DNA from: DATAFT01 sp035544635
Lineage (GTDB): Bacteria > Acidobacteriota > Thermoanaerobaculia > Multivoradales > Multivoraceae
Assembly: GCA_035544635.1 (NCBI GenBank)
Contig: DATKDQ010000175.1
Location: 1 to 13,466 of the forward strand
Direction of reading: 5' to 3'
Length of the DNA: 13,466 nucleotides
Below, in pieces: positions 7,363-13,364 of the stretch (its first letter is position 1; each line of letters begins with the position of its first letter). The notes under the pieces were generated by a model. It was not told where the DNA came from. It searched no databases and saw only the letters and a program-made list of their open reading frames with translations. Made by a program: the position numbers and the translations under genes.

Positions 7363-7412
7363 TCGCACTCTCTCCGGCTGCCTGCCGGAAGGGAGACCGT
7401 CGGAACGGGGGG

Positions 7413-7441
7413 AGTCTAATGCTATTGGCGCATACGGGCAA
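7413..7441 (-). promoter_or_regulatory. Sigma70-like promoter for the secreted protein/sulfatase operon
   Basis: Minus strand: TTGCCC (7441-7436), 17-base spacer, TAGACT (7418-7413). It would produce a leader of about 45 bases carrying the GGAGAG ribosome binding site at 7375-7370. The -35 box lies one base from the -35 box of the divergent plus-strand promoter. Confidence 0.6.
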
Positions 7442-7442
7442 A

Positions 7443-7471
7443 TTGACAGCCCGAAGTGCGGTTCCTAAGAT
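7443..7471 (+). promoter_or_regulatory. Strong sigma70-like promoter, leaderless, for the 7479-9712 unit
   Basis: Perfect -35 TTGACA (7443-7448), exact 17-base spacer, TAAGAT -10 (7466-7471). The GTG start codon begins 8 bases past the -10, where transcription itself would start. No Shine-Dalgarno is seen. It stands out as an AT-rich pocket in GC-rich DNA. Confidence 0.7.
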
Positions 7472-7478
7472 CCCAGCC

Positions 7479-8546
7479 GTGTCATGGAAGCCCGCTGCCG
7501 GCGCGGCTCGGTTTGCTGGGGCCGTGCTGGGCGGGTGTCTGGCGCTCTCGGTCGCGCCGGTCCGCGCCCTCGACGCCACCCTCCAGGCCTCGCTCAGCGG
7601 CCGTTTCTACGCCCTCGTCGATCGGGGCGATCGTCATTGGACGCTGGTCGAGGAGGGCCGCGCCCCGATCCTGCTGCCGGGCGAGCAGGGCGAGGTCTAC
7701 GACGCCCTGATCGCGATCGACGGCGGCTGGCTCGCGGCGGGGCACCGACCGGCATCGTCGGGGCCGGGCCGCGAGCTCGTGCTCCTGCGCGGCGGCGACG
7801 GGAGCCTCGACCTCCTGCCGGTGCCGCCCGCCGGAGGAGAGACGCTCCTGTCGCCGCGGCCGCTGGTCGAGGACGGTGAGCTGGTCGGGCTCGCCTGGCT
7901 CGAGGGGAGCGACGCGCGCACGCTCGGCGTTCGCGCCGCCACCTGGAGCGGCGCGGGGTTTGCGCCCGCCGCGTGGATCTCGCCGCCGTCCGGCGCCGGC
8001 AGCCAGCTCGCGCTGTCGGCGGCGGTGCTGCGCGACCGGAGCTGGCTCTTGGTGTGGAGCGCATTCGACGGCGGCGACGACGAGATCCTCTGGAGCGTCA
8101 GGGGCGGGCCGGACGGGCCGGGCTGGTCCACGCCGGCGCGGCTCCACGCCGACAACGCGGTCCCCGACATCACACCCGTCGTCGCCGCCACCTGGCGGGG
8201 CGCCGTCGCGGCATGGAGCCGTTACGAGGCGGGTCACTATCGCGTTCGCGTGGCCCGGTTTCACGACGGCGCATGGCGCGGCGAGGAACGCCTCGGCGGG
8301 CCGGGCTCGGTGTTTCCGTTCTTCGTCGCCGACGAGGCGGCGCGCGGGCCCAGCCTGGTCTTTCCCACCGGAGTCGAGGGTTGGTGGGAGCTGGTCGAGC
8401 TCGGGGGATCGGGCCAGGTGACGGCGCGCACGAGATGGGCGGGTCGCCCGCGAGAGGCTCCGCTGGCGCGGCGCGGCCCCGCCGGAGGCGCGCGGCTCGA
8501 GTGGCTCGGCGACGACCTCTCACCGGCGGGCGGAGACCACCGTTGA
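7479..8546 (+). CDS. Secreted hypothetical protein, beta-propeller-like
   Basis: A 355-residue exported protein with no family I can name. Residues 1-30 form a signal peptide (Arg11, hydrophobic core, cleavage after VRA). A Cys at 20 within LGGC could be read as a lipobox, but the hydrophobic core continues past it, so ordinary secretion is favoured. The mature part has repeated short strands with Trp- and Gly-rich turns, such as WSGAGFAPAAW, LVWSAFDGGDDEILWSV, GWSTPARL and WSRYEAGHYRVRVARFHDG. This is the kind of spacing seen in sialidase-like and other beta-propellers; the fold is an inference. No catalytic motif is evident. Start: GTG at 7479, fixed by the promoter immediately upstream and by the signal peptide. 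Its stop overlaps the TTG start of the SGNH hydrolase (TTGA), so both are co-translated and probably work at the same place outside the cytoplasm. Confidence 0.75.
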   Translation: MSWKPAAGAARFAGAVLGGCLALSVAPVRALDATLQASLSGRFYALVDRGDRHWTLVEEGRAPILLPGEQGEVYDALIAIDGGWLAAGHRPASSGPGRELVLLRGGDGSLDLLPVPPAGGETLLSPRPLVEDGELVGLAWLEGSDARTLGVRAATWSGAGFAPAAWISPPSGAGSQLALSAAVLRDRSWLLVWSAFDGGDDEILWSVRGGPDGPGWSTPARLHADNAVPDITPVVAATWRGAVAAWSRYEAGHYRVRVARFHDGAWRGEERLGGPGSVFPFFVADEAARGPSLVFPTGVEGWWELVELGGSGQVTARTRWAGRPREAPLARRGPAGGARLEWLGDDLSPAGGDHR

Positions 8547-9712
8547 TCGCCGCCGCCGTCCGGCTCGCAGCCGCGGTGGTGGCGCTCCTGGCGCTGGTCG
8601 CGACGCTCCTCGTCCTCGGCGCCGCGCAGGCGCAGGCGCCGACGGTCTACGTCGCCTTCGGCGACAGCATCACCGAAGGTGTGGGCGACGAGGAGGGTGG
8701 GGGCTATCCGCCCCGGCTCGAGGCGCTCCTGCTCGCCCGCGGCCGCAGGGCCGACGTACGCAACCTCGGGCTCGCGGGCGAAGCGACCGCCGAAGGCCTC
8801 ACCCGGATCGAGACGGTGCTCGAGCAGGTCGGCGGCGACGTCCTGCTGCTGATGGAGGGCACCAACGACGTGCCCAAGAACATCTCGATCGAGACCACGG
8901 TGTTCAACCTCGGCGAGATCGCCCGCAAGGCGGAGCAGGCGGGGATGGAGGTGGTCGTCGCCTCGGTCATCCCGCGCAGCCCGTTCGCCAGCGTCGATCG
9001 CAACAACGTCGTCACCCAGGAGCTCAACGAGACCATCCGCGATCTCGCCGGGACCTCGGACCGCGAGCTGGCCGATCCGTTCGAGGTGTTCATCACCACG
9101 CCCGACTTCTTCGACCAGCTCTACGACAAGGATCCCCAGGACCCGGTCGGGCACCCCAACGCGAGAGGCGCCGATCGGCTCGCGCGTGTCTTCCTCGACG
9201 TCCTGCTCGGGGTCGACAGCGTGCCGCCCGTCACCGGCTTTACCCGCCCCCAGGTCGGACGCACCGGCGTGCGCCCGAACGTGAGGGTGCGCATGGACGT
9301 GTGGGACTTCGGCACCGGGATGGAGCTGTCGGCGACCGAGATGCTGATCAACGGTGCGGTAGTGGACACGTCGCGGCAGGGGAACAGCCGGCGCCTGCGC
9401 TTCGAGTACTCGCCGGCCCAGCCGTTCACCGGGCTAGTCGAGATCGGGCTGCGCTCCCGGGATCGCGCGAGCCCGCCCAACACCGTCGATCGCGTGGTGT
9501 CGTCGTTCCGCGTCGCGGGCCAGGATCTGCCGGGAGACATCGACCGTTCCGGGCGCGTCGACGGCTTCGACCTCATCCTCCTGGCGCGGGCCTTCGGCGC
9601 GACGGCGGCGGAGAGCCGCTACCTGCCCGAGGCCGACTTCAACCGCGACGACGTGATCGACGGCGAGGACCTCGCGGTGCTGGCGATGCACTTCGGCGAG
9701 AGCGACACGTGA
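8543..9712 (+). CDS. Secreted SGNH/GDSL hydrolase with C-terminal type I dockerin-like domain
   Basis: A 389-residue exported esterase/lipase-type protein. The signal peptide covers residues 1 to about 32 (hydrophobic core, AQA sites). The SGNH catalytic blocks are all present: GDSITEG at 40-46 (nucleophile Ser42), NLGLAGE at 74-80 (oxyanion Gly), GTND at 106-109 (Asn108), and DPVGHPN at 200-206 (His204). The middle region (about 215-325) resembles an Ig-like spacer. The last 59 residues form a dockerin-type pair of calcium-binding loops: GDIDRSGRVDGFDLILLARAFG is split as GDIDRSGRVDGFD plus helix (331-352), and ADFNRDDVIDGEDL plus helix follows at 364-385. SGNH enzymes deacetylate or de-esterify glycans or lipids; the dockerin implies docking to a cohesin or use as a calcium-stabilised module. 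The start is TTG at 8543, overlapping the upstream stop; earlier in-frame sequence lies inside the neighbouring gene. Confidence 0.9.
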   Translation: MIAAAVRLAAAVVALLALVATLLVLGAAQAQAPTVYVAFGDSITEGVGDEEGGGYPPRLEALLLARGRRADVRNLGLAGEATAEGLTRIETVLEQVGGDVLLLMEGTNDVPKNISIETTVFNLGEIARKAEQAGMEVVVASVIPRSPFASVDRNNVVTQELNETIRDLAGTSDRELADPFEVFITTPDFFDQLYDKDPQDPVGHPNARGADRLARVFLDVLLGVDSVPPVTGFTRPQVGRTGVRPNVRVRMDVWDFGTGMELSATEMLINGAVVDTSRQGNSRRLRFEYSPAQPFTGLVEIGLRSRDRASPPNTVDRVVSSFRVAGQDLPGDIDRSGRVDGFDLILLARAFGATAAESRYLPEADFNRDDVIDGEDLAVLAMHFGESDT

Positions 9713-9807
9713 GCGCGGAGGGCGGCTCGCGGCCCGACGTGGCCGGGCCTGGCGAGGGCGGCACGGCGGCGCCCACGGTCGACCCGCCGCCGGACGGCGT
9801 ACGGTCG

Positions 9808-9813
9808 AGGAGG
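9808..9813 (+). promoter_or_regulatory. Shine-Dalgarno site deciding the acetyltransferase start
   Basis: AGGAGG, 6 bases before ATG 9820. It favours this ATG over an in-frame GTG at 9709 that overlaps the previous stop. Confidence 0.75.
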
Positions 9814-9819
9814 GAGGCG

Positions 9820-10389
9820 ATGAGCTCCGGGCGAGACGAGAAGGGCGGAGCCCCACCGCGATCGAACCTGGCGGCGGACGCGCGGCGCCTGCGCGAGCTC
9901 AAGAGCAAGCGCTTTCCGTGGTACGTGGTCGAGTCGCTCCTGTTCGAGAACGGGTACCAGGCCGTCGTGCTCCATCGCCTGGCGCACGCCTGTCGGCGGC
10001 GCGGCATCCCGGTGCTGGGACCGTTGTTCGCGCGGCTCTCGCTCTTCCTCACCGGTGTCGACATCGCTCCGGGCGCCGAGATCGGACCCGGCCTCTTGAT
10101 CAGCCACGGCGTCGGCATCGTCATCGGCGGCTACGCGCGCATCGGCGCGGGCGCGACCCTCCTGCACCAGGTGACCATCGGCGGTCCCTATCCGAGCCGC
10201 CGGCGGGAGATGCCCACCATCGGCGACCAGGTGTTCCTCGCCGCTGGAGCCAAGGTCATCGGCGCGGTCCGGGTCGGCGACCGCGTCTTCGTCGGTGCCG
10301 GCGCGATCGTGACGCAGGACGTGCCCGACGACTCGGTGGTGGTTGCGGCGGGCGGCGTCGAGATCCGGCCGCGATCTCCGCGTCAGTAG
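9820..10389 (+). CDS. Serine acetyltransferase-like hexapeptide O-acetyltransferase
   Basis: A 189-residue left-handed beta-helix acyltransferase. The region TGVDIAPGAEIG (78-89), ISHGVGIVIGG (94-104), LLHQVTIGG, then MPTIGDQVFLAAGAKVIG and VFVGAGAIVTQDVPDDSVV matches the CysE/SAT type of hexapeptide repeats. Asp81 and His96 match the E. coli CysE catalytic pair Asp143 and His158. The second active-site His of CysE (in RHPKI) is replaced here by Met in EMPTI, and the long N-terminal helical domain of CysE is reduced to about 75 residues. Cysteine synthesis is possible, but given the surrounding sugar epimerases, methyltransferases and glycosyltransferase, acetylation of a glycan or sugar precursor is at least as likely. 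No cysK-like gene is in the window. It may be co-transcribed with the SGNH hydrolase gene 107 bases upstream; its end overlaps the convergent methyltransferase gene by 7 bases. Confidence 0.87.
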   Translation: MSSGRDEKGGAPPRSNLAADARRLRELKSKRFPWYVVESLLFENGYQAVVLHRLAHACRRRGIPVLGPLFARLSLFLTGVDIAPGAEIGPGLLISHGVGIVIGGYARIGAGATLLHQVTIGGPYPSRRREMPTIGDQVFLAAGAKVIGAVRVGDRVFVGAGAIVTQDVPDDSVVVAAGGVEIRPRSPRQ

Positions 10390-11270
10390 CGCGCCACCAG
10401 CTTCGGCATCGGACGCGGCAGCAGACGGCGCCGGATCGACTCGACCACCCGCTTCGCGGGCCACAGCAGGTGACCGGCCGCGCGCGCGCCTTCGTCGTCG
10501 CGGCTCACGTGCTGGCGCCACATGCGGCGGTACTGCCCGAGCTGCGGAATGGCGCCGCAGGTGGACTCCGCCGTGCGGGTGGCGACCAGGAAGATCGCCG
10601 CCTGAGGGCCGCCATAGCGACCGTAGCTGAGCGCGTCGAGGCAGCCGGGATGGTACTCGTATACGCGCCAACGGTCGGAGTGGAGCCTGCCCTGGTGCCA
10701 GTACGCGAAGTACTCGCACAGGTAGTGAGCCTCGATGCGATAGCCGTTCGCGGCGTAGTAGTCCGAGAAGAAGGTCGGGCTGAGCATGTAGAAGCCGAGA
10801 TCCATGTGGTTGTTCGACGGCACCGCGCAGTGAATGATCCGTCCGCCCGGCTTGAGCAGGCGGTGCAGGTTGGCGAGCACGTTGGGCAGATGGAAGATCT
10901 GCACGATGGTGCCGGTCTCGAACACGACGTCGAAGCGGCCCGCGAGCTCCGCGGGGATCGACTGGTTGAGGTCGAACAGGTGGTCGGCGCCCTCCCAGGG
11001 GCTGATGTCCGAGGCGCGCACCTGGTCGAAGCCGAGCCGCGCGAAGAAGGTGCGGTCGTCGAGGCAGCCCTGGGCCGCCAGGCGGGGATCGTGCGACCGC
11101 GTCTCGGCGACCCCGGGGCGCAGCGCGAAGCCATGCCGACGTGCCCAGCGCTCGAGGTCGCGGCCGGTGAAGTAGACCGAGGAACGGCCGAGCTGGAGCA
11201 GCGCACCCGAGAACGGGCGCCGCTTGCCCTCCTCGAGCAGGAGCCGGGCGCTGCCGCGGGGAATCCCCAT
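10383..11270 (-). CDS. Class I SAM-dependent methyltransferase
   Basis: A 295-residue protein beginning MGIPRGSARLLLEEG. The classical glycine-rich motif I is weak; the recognisable part is GRFDVVFETGTIVQIFHLP followed by NVLANLHRLLKPGGRIIHC, i.e. motif IV and the post-motif 'LLKPGGR' strand typical of Methyltransf_11-like enzymes. RASDISPWEGADHLFDLN probably corresponds to the acidic motif II region. The C-terminal third contains many aromatic residues (EYFAYWHQGRLHSDRW) and ends with an Arg-rich tail. It is cytoplasmic. It lies 20 bases downstream of the second epimerase gene on the same strand, so they form an epimerase/methyltransferase pair, again suggesting methylation of a sugar or lipid-linked glycan. 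Start: ATG at 11270, with a TATCAT -10 box 8 bases upstream and no ribosome binding site, so it may also have its own leaderless transcript. Confidence 0.82.
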   Translation of the reverse strand: MGIPRGSARLLLEEGKRRPFSGALLQLGRSSVYFTGRDLERWARRHGFALRPGVAETRSHDPRLAAQGCLDDRTFFARLGFDQVRASDISPWEGADHLFDLNQSIPAELAGRFDVVFETGTIVQIFHLPNVLANLHRLLKPGGRIIHCAVPSNNHMDLGFYMLSPTFFSDYYAANGYRIEAHYLCEYFAYWHQGRLHSDRWRVYEYHPGCLDALSYGRYGGPQAAIFLVATRTAESTCGAIPQLGQYRRMWRQHVSRDDEGARAAGHLLWPAKRVVESIRRRLLPRPMPKLVARY

Positions 11271-11278
11271 GGCTGCGG

Positions 11279-11284
11279 ATGATA
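11279..11284 (-). promoter_or_regulatory. -10 element before the methyltransferase, leaderless configuration
   Basis: Minus strand TATCAT (5 of 6 to TATAAT), 8 bases before the ATG at 11270 and just after the stop codon of the upstream epimerase. No clear -35 is seen. It would allow expression of the methyltransferase separately from the epimerase. Confidence 0.45.
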
Positions 11285-11290
11285 GACGCT

Positions 11291-12259
11291 CTACCCGTCG
11301 TGCCCTGCTTCCCGGCGAAACCAGTCGAGCGTCCGGCGCAGGCCCGAGTCGAGGTCGACGCCGGGAGCCCAGCCCAGCGCCGCTCGGGTGGCGGCGACGT
11401 CGGCGCGGCGAATCTGCTCGAGCCTCCGGTCGTCGAGCGACCCGAACCGCGGCTCGTCGTCGCGGGCGGCGAGGCGATAGAGGCGGCGCACGACGTCGGC
11501 CACGGTGACGAGCTCGCCCGAACCGAGGTCGATCACCTGCCCCGCGACGCGGTCCGCCGAGGCGATCCGGGCCAGACCCTCGGCGACATCCTCGACGTAG
11601 ACCCAGTCGACCGCGCGGGTGCCGCTCGAGAGGCGCGGCGTGCCGCCGTCGAGCAGCGTGCGGATCACGTACGGCACCAGCTTGCCCCGATCCTGCGGCC
11701 CCGGGCCGTAGACCATGAAGACGCGCGCGATCACCACCGGGAGCCCGTAGAGCTCGGCGTACATGCGGCAGTACGCGGTGGCGGCCGCTTTCGCCGCGGC
11801 ATAGGGGGAGGCCGGCGGCTGGGGCGGCTGGTCGATCGGCGGCTCCTCGAGCGAGCCGATCTGGACGAAGCGACTCGAGCCGTGCTCCGCCACCGCGTCG
11901 AGCAGGCGCACGGTGGCCGCGAGGTTGGCCTCGAGCGCGGGCAGGACCAGCGCGCGGTCGCGCGACCCCTTCACCAGGCCGGCGAGATGAAACACCACAT
12001 CGGGCTTTACGCGCGCGACCAGGGTGCGCACCGCCGCGTCGTCGCCGAGATCGAGGCGGTGCCACTCGACGCCGCGGTCGCCAGACGCGGCGTCCCGGCC
12101 CGCGAGTGGACCCGAGCGCGACGTGGCGTGCACCTGCGCCCCCGCGCGCGCGAGGCGCGCCGAGAGGTGGCGGCCGATGAAGCCGGAAGCGCCGGTGGCG
12201 AGGACGACGGCGTCGCGCAGCGGCTCGCTCAAGGTTCGGCGTCCAGGCCTTATGATCAC
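11291..12259 (-). CDS. NAD-dependent epimerase/dehydratase (extended SDR)
   Basis: A 322-residue extended SDR. TGASGFIG (22-29) is the nucleotide-binding motif, FHLAG (90-94) follows strand 4, the active-site Ser is 136 in IGSLEE, and the YxxxK pair is Y153/K157 in SPYAAAKAA. VDWVYVEDVAEGL and VIDLGSGELVTVADVV are typical of sugar-nucleotide epimerases/4,6-dehydratases such as GalE or RfbB relatives; the exact sugar is not determinable. It differs clearly from the epimerase at 2552-3598 in active-site context (SLEEPPIDQPPQPP loop here), so it is not a recent duplicate. The start GTG at 12259 is taken as the most upstream reasonable codon; a TTG at 12232, nine codons later and closer to the Rossmann strand, is an alternative. 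It is divergent from the glycosyltransferase gene. Confidence 0.87.
   Translation of the reverse strand: MIIRPGRRTLSEPLRDAVVLATGASGFIGRHLSARLARAGAQVHATSRSGPLAGRDAASGDRGVEWHRLDLGDDAAVRTLVARVKPDVVFHLAGLVKGSRDRALVLPALEANLAATVRLLDAVAEHGSSRFVQIGSLEEPPIDQPPQPPASPYAAAKAAATAYCRMYAELYGLPVVIARVFMVYGPGPQDRGKLVPYVIRTLLDGGTPRLSSGTRAVDWVYVEDVAEGLARIASADRVAGQVIDLGSGELVTVADVVRRLYRLAARDDEPRFGSLDDRRLEQIRRADVAATRAALGWAPGVDLDSGLRRTLDWFRREAGHDG
12251..12256 (+). promoter_or_regulatory. Possible -10 element for the glycosyltransferase gene
   Basis: TATGAT (5 of 6 to consensus) in the 41-base gap and adjoining start of the divergent epimerase gene. There is no good -35 upstream. It would give a leader of about 38 bases before ATG 12301. 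Confidence 0.3.
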
Positions 12260-12300
12260 CGGCGGGCGGCAGCGAATCTATCGCAGTCGCCGGCACCTCG

Positions 12301-13230
12301 ATGAGCTCGCCATCGCCACGCGTCGCCGGCCTCGTGCTCAACTACAACGGGCGTGACGTCACGCTCCAGACACTCCAGTCTCTCGTGCGCCTCGACTATC
12401 CCGCGCTCGACCTGGTGGTCATCGACAACGGCTCGACCGACGATTCGCGCTCCGCGATCGCCGCCGAGCATCCCGGCCTCAAGCAGCTCCGCGTGGATGA
12501 GAACAGGGGGATCTCCTGGGGGCTCAACCACGGGCTGCGCTGGGCCCTCGCCGCGGGCTACGACTACGTCCTGCTCATGAACAACGACATCGAGGTCGCG
12601 CCCGACCTGCTTCGGTTCATGGTCGCCTGCGCCGAGTCCGATCCGACCATCGGCTGCGTGGGTCCGAAGTCCTACTACTACTACGACCGCGAGCGGCTGT
12701 GGTCGGCCGGCGGCATCCTGCGGTATCGCGAGTCGGTGACCCGCGAGCGCGGGGATCGCGAGATCGACACCGGCCAGTACGACCATGACGAGGAGGTCGC
12801 CTACGTCAACGGCTGCGCGATGCTCGCGCGCCGCGAGGCCTTCGAGCGCACCGGCCTGTGGGACCCCGTGTACTACGTCGGGGTCGAGGATGCGGACTGG
12901 TGCGTGCGCATGAAGCGCCAGGGCTTCCGCTGCCACTACGCCCATCGCGCGCGTCTCTGGCACATGATCTCCCACTCGCTCGGCGTCTACCGTCCGAGCC
13001 GGACCTTCCACACCGGGCGCTCGAGCGCGATCTTCCTGCGCAAGCACGCGGGCCCCACCCAGTGGGCGTCGGCGCTCGCGTTCTTCGGCGCGGCCGTGGT
13101 CGCTGCCTACGCGCGCGAGCTGCCGCGCCGCAACCAGGGAGCGGCGGTGGCGAAGCTGCGCGGCTTTCTCACCGGCCTTCGCGTCGAGCTGCCGCCGATC
13201 CCCGATCCCCCGCTGGTCGAGCCGGCGTAA
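12301..13230 (+). CDS. Family 2 glycosyltransferase, rhamnosyltransferase-like
   Basis: A 309-residue GT-A fold glycosyltransferase. The N-terminal strand VAGLVLNYNG (8-17), VVIDNGSTDDS (39-49) for nucleotide binding, and the metal-binding NND motif in LLMNNDIEV (Asp96) are all present. Acceptor and catalytic region: VNGCAMLARREAFERTGLWD, then YYVGVEDADWCVRMKRQG (Glu196/Asp197), the ED pair expected of inverting GT2 enzymes. A moderately hydrophobic segment at about 257-273 could touch the membrane. The protein transfers a sugar from a nucleotide donor during glycan or polysaccharide assembly; the donor is unknown, although rhamnosyltransferases have this layout. An in-frame stop at 12253 and no alternative start in between make ATG 12301 the only choice. 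It probably works with the flanking epimerases and methyltransferases. Confidence 0.92.
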   Translation: MSSPSPRVAGLVLNYNGRDVTLQTLQSLVRLDYPALDLVVIDNGSTDDSRSAIAAEHPGLKQLRVDENRGISWGLNHGLRWALAAGYDYVLLMNNDIEVAPDLLRFMVACAESDPTIGCVGPKSYYYYDRERLWSAGGILRYRESVTRERGDREIDTGQYDHDEEVAYVNGCAMLARREAFERTGLWDPVYYVGVEDADWCVRMKRQGFRCHYAHRARLWHMISHSLGVYRPSRTFHTGRSSAIFLRKHAGPTQWASALAFFGAAVVAAYARELPRRNQGAAVAKLRGFLTGLRVELPPIPDPPLVEPA

Positions 13231-13285
13231 CGCGCCGAAGACATGGCTAGGAGTGTGTCCGAGTAACTGGGTCCCATCTGTGCGG

Positions 13286-13315
13286 GGCGCGAAGCGCCAG
13301 CGCCGTCCTCGGCGC
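13286..13315. other. Two tandem small stem-loops in the intergenic region
   Basis: GGCGC-GAA-GCGCC (13286-13298) and GCGCCG-TCCT-CGGCGC (13300-13315) are perfect short inverted repeats only one base apart. They lie between convergent genes and could be part of a transcription-termination or repetitive extragenic element. There is no T-run. Confidence 0.4.
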
Positions 13316-13324
13316 CAAAGAGCA

Positions 13325-13364
13325 GCTAGCTCCGGGAATGCTATTCAGCATTCCCGGAGCTAGC
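13325..13364. terminator. Perfect 18-bp inverted repeat with 4-base loop, putative bidirectional terminator
   Basis: Arms at 13325-13342 and 13347-13364 are exact reverse complements (starting GCTAGCTCCGGG) around an ATTC loop. The right arm and loop overlap the last codons and stop codon of the minus-strand gene at the right edge. Position between two convergent genes supports termination. The lack of a clear T-tract on either side leaves other uses open, such as a mobile-element or repeat remnant, or an mRNA-stabilising 3' hairpin. Confidence 0.6.

Noticed and set aside
5806..7419. Long plus-strand open frame opposite the secreted protein gene
   Set aside because: Charged, low-complexity translation without motifs; the minus strand has a signal peptide, ribosome binding site and promoter.
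9709..9819. GTG at 9709 overlapping the SGNH stop as a start for the acetyltransferase
   Set aside because: The added 37 residues are Gly/Pro-rich and unlike the family, and ATG 9820 has an ideal AGGAGG site. A coupled longer form cannot be fully excluded.
13231..13364. Insertion sequence or transposon end
   Set aside because: There are inverted repeats but no transposase, no target duplication visible and no second end in the window.
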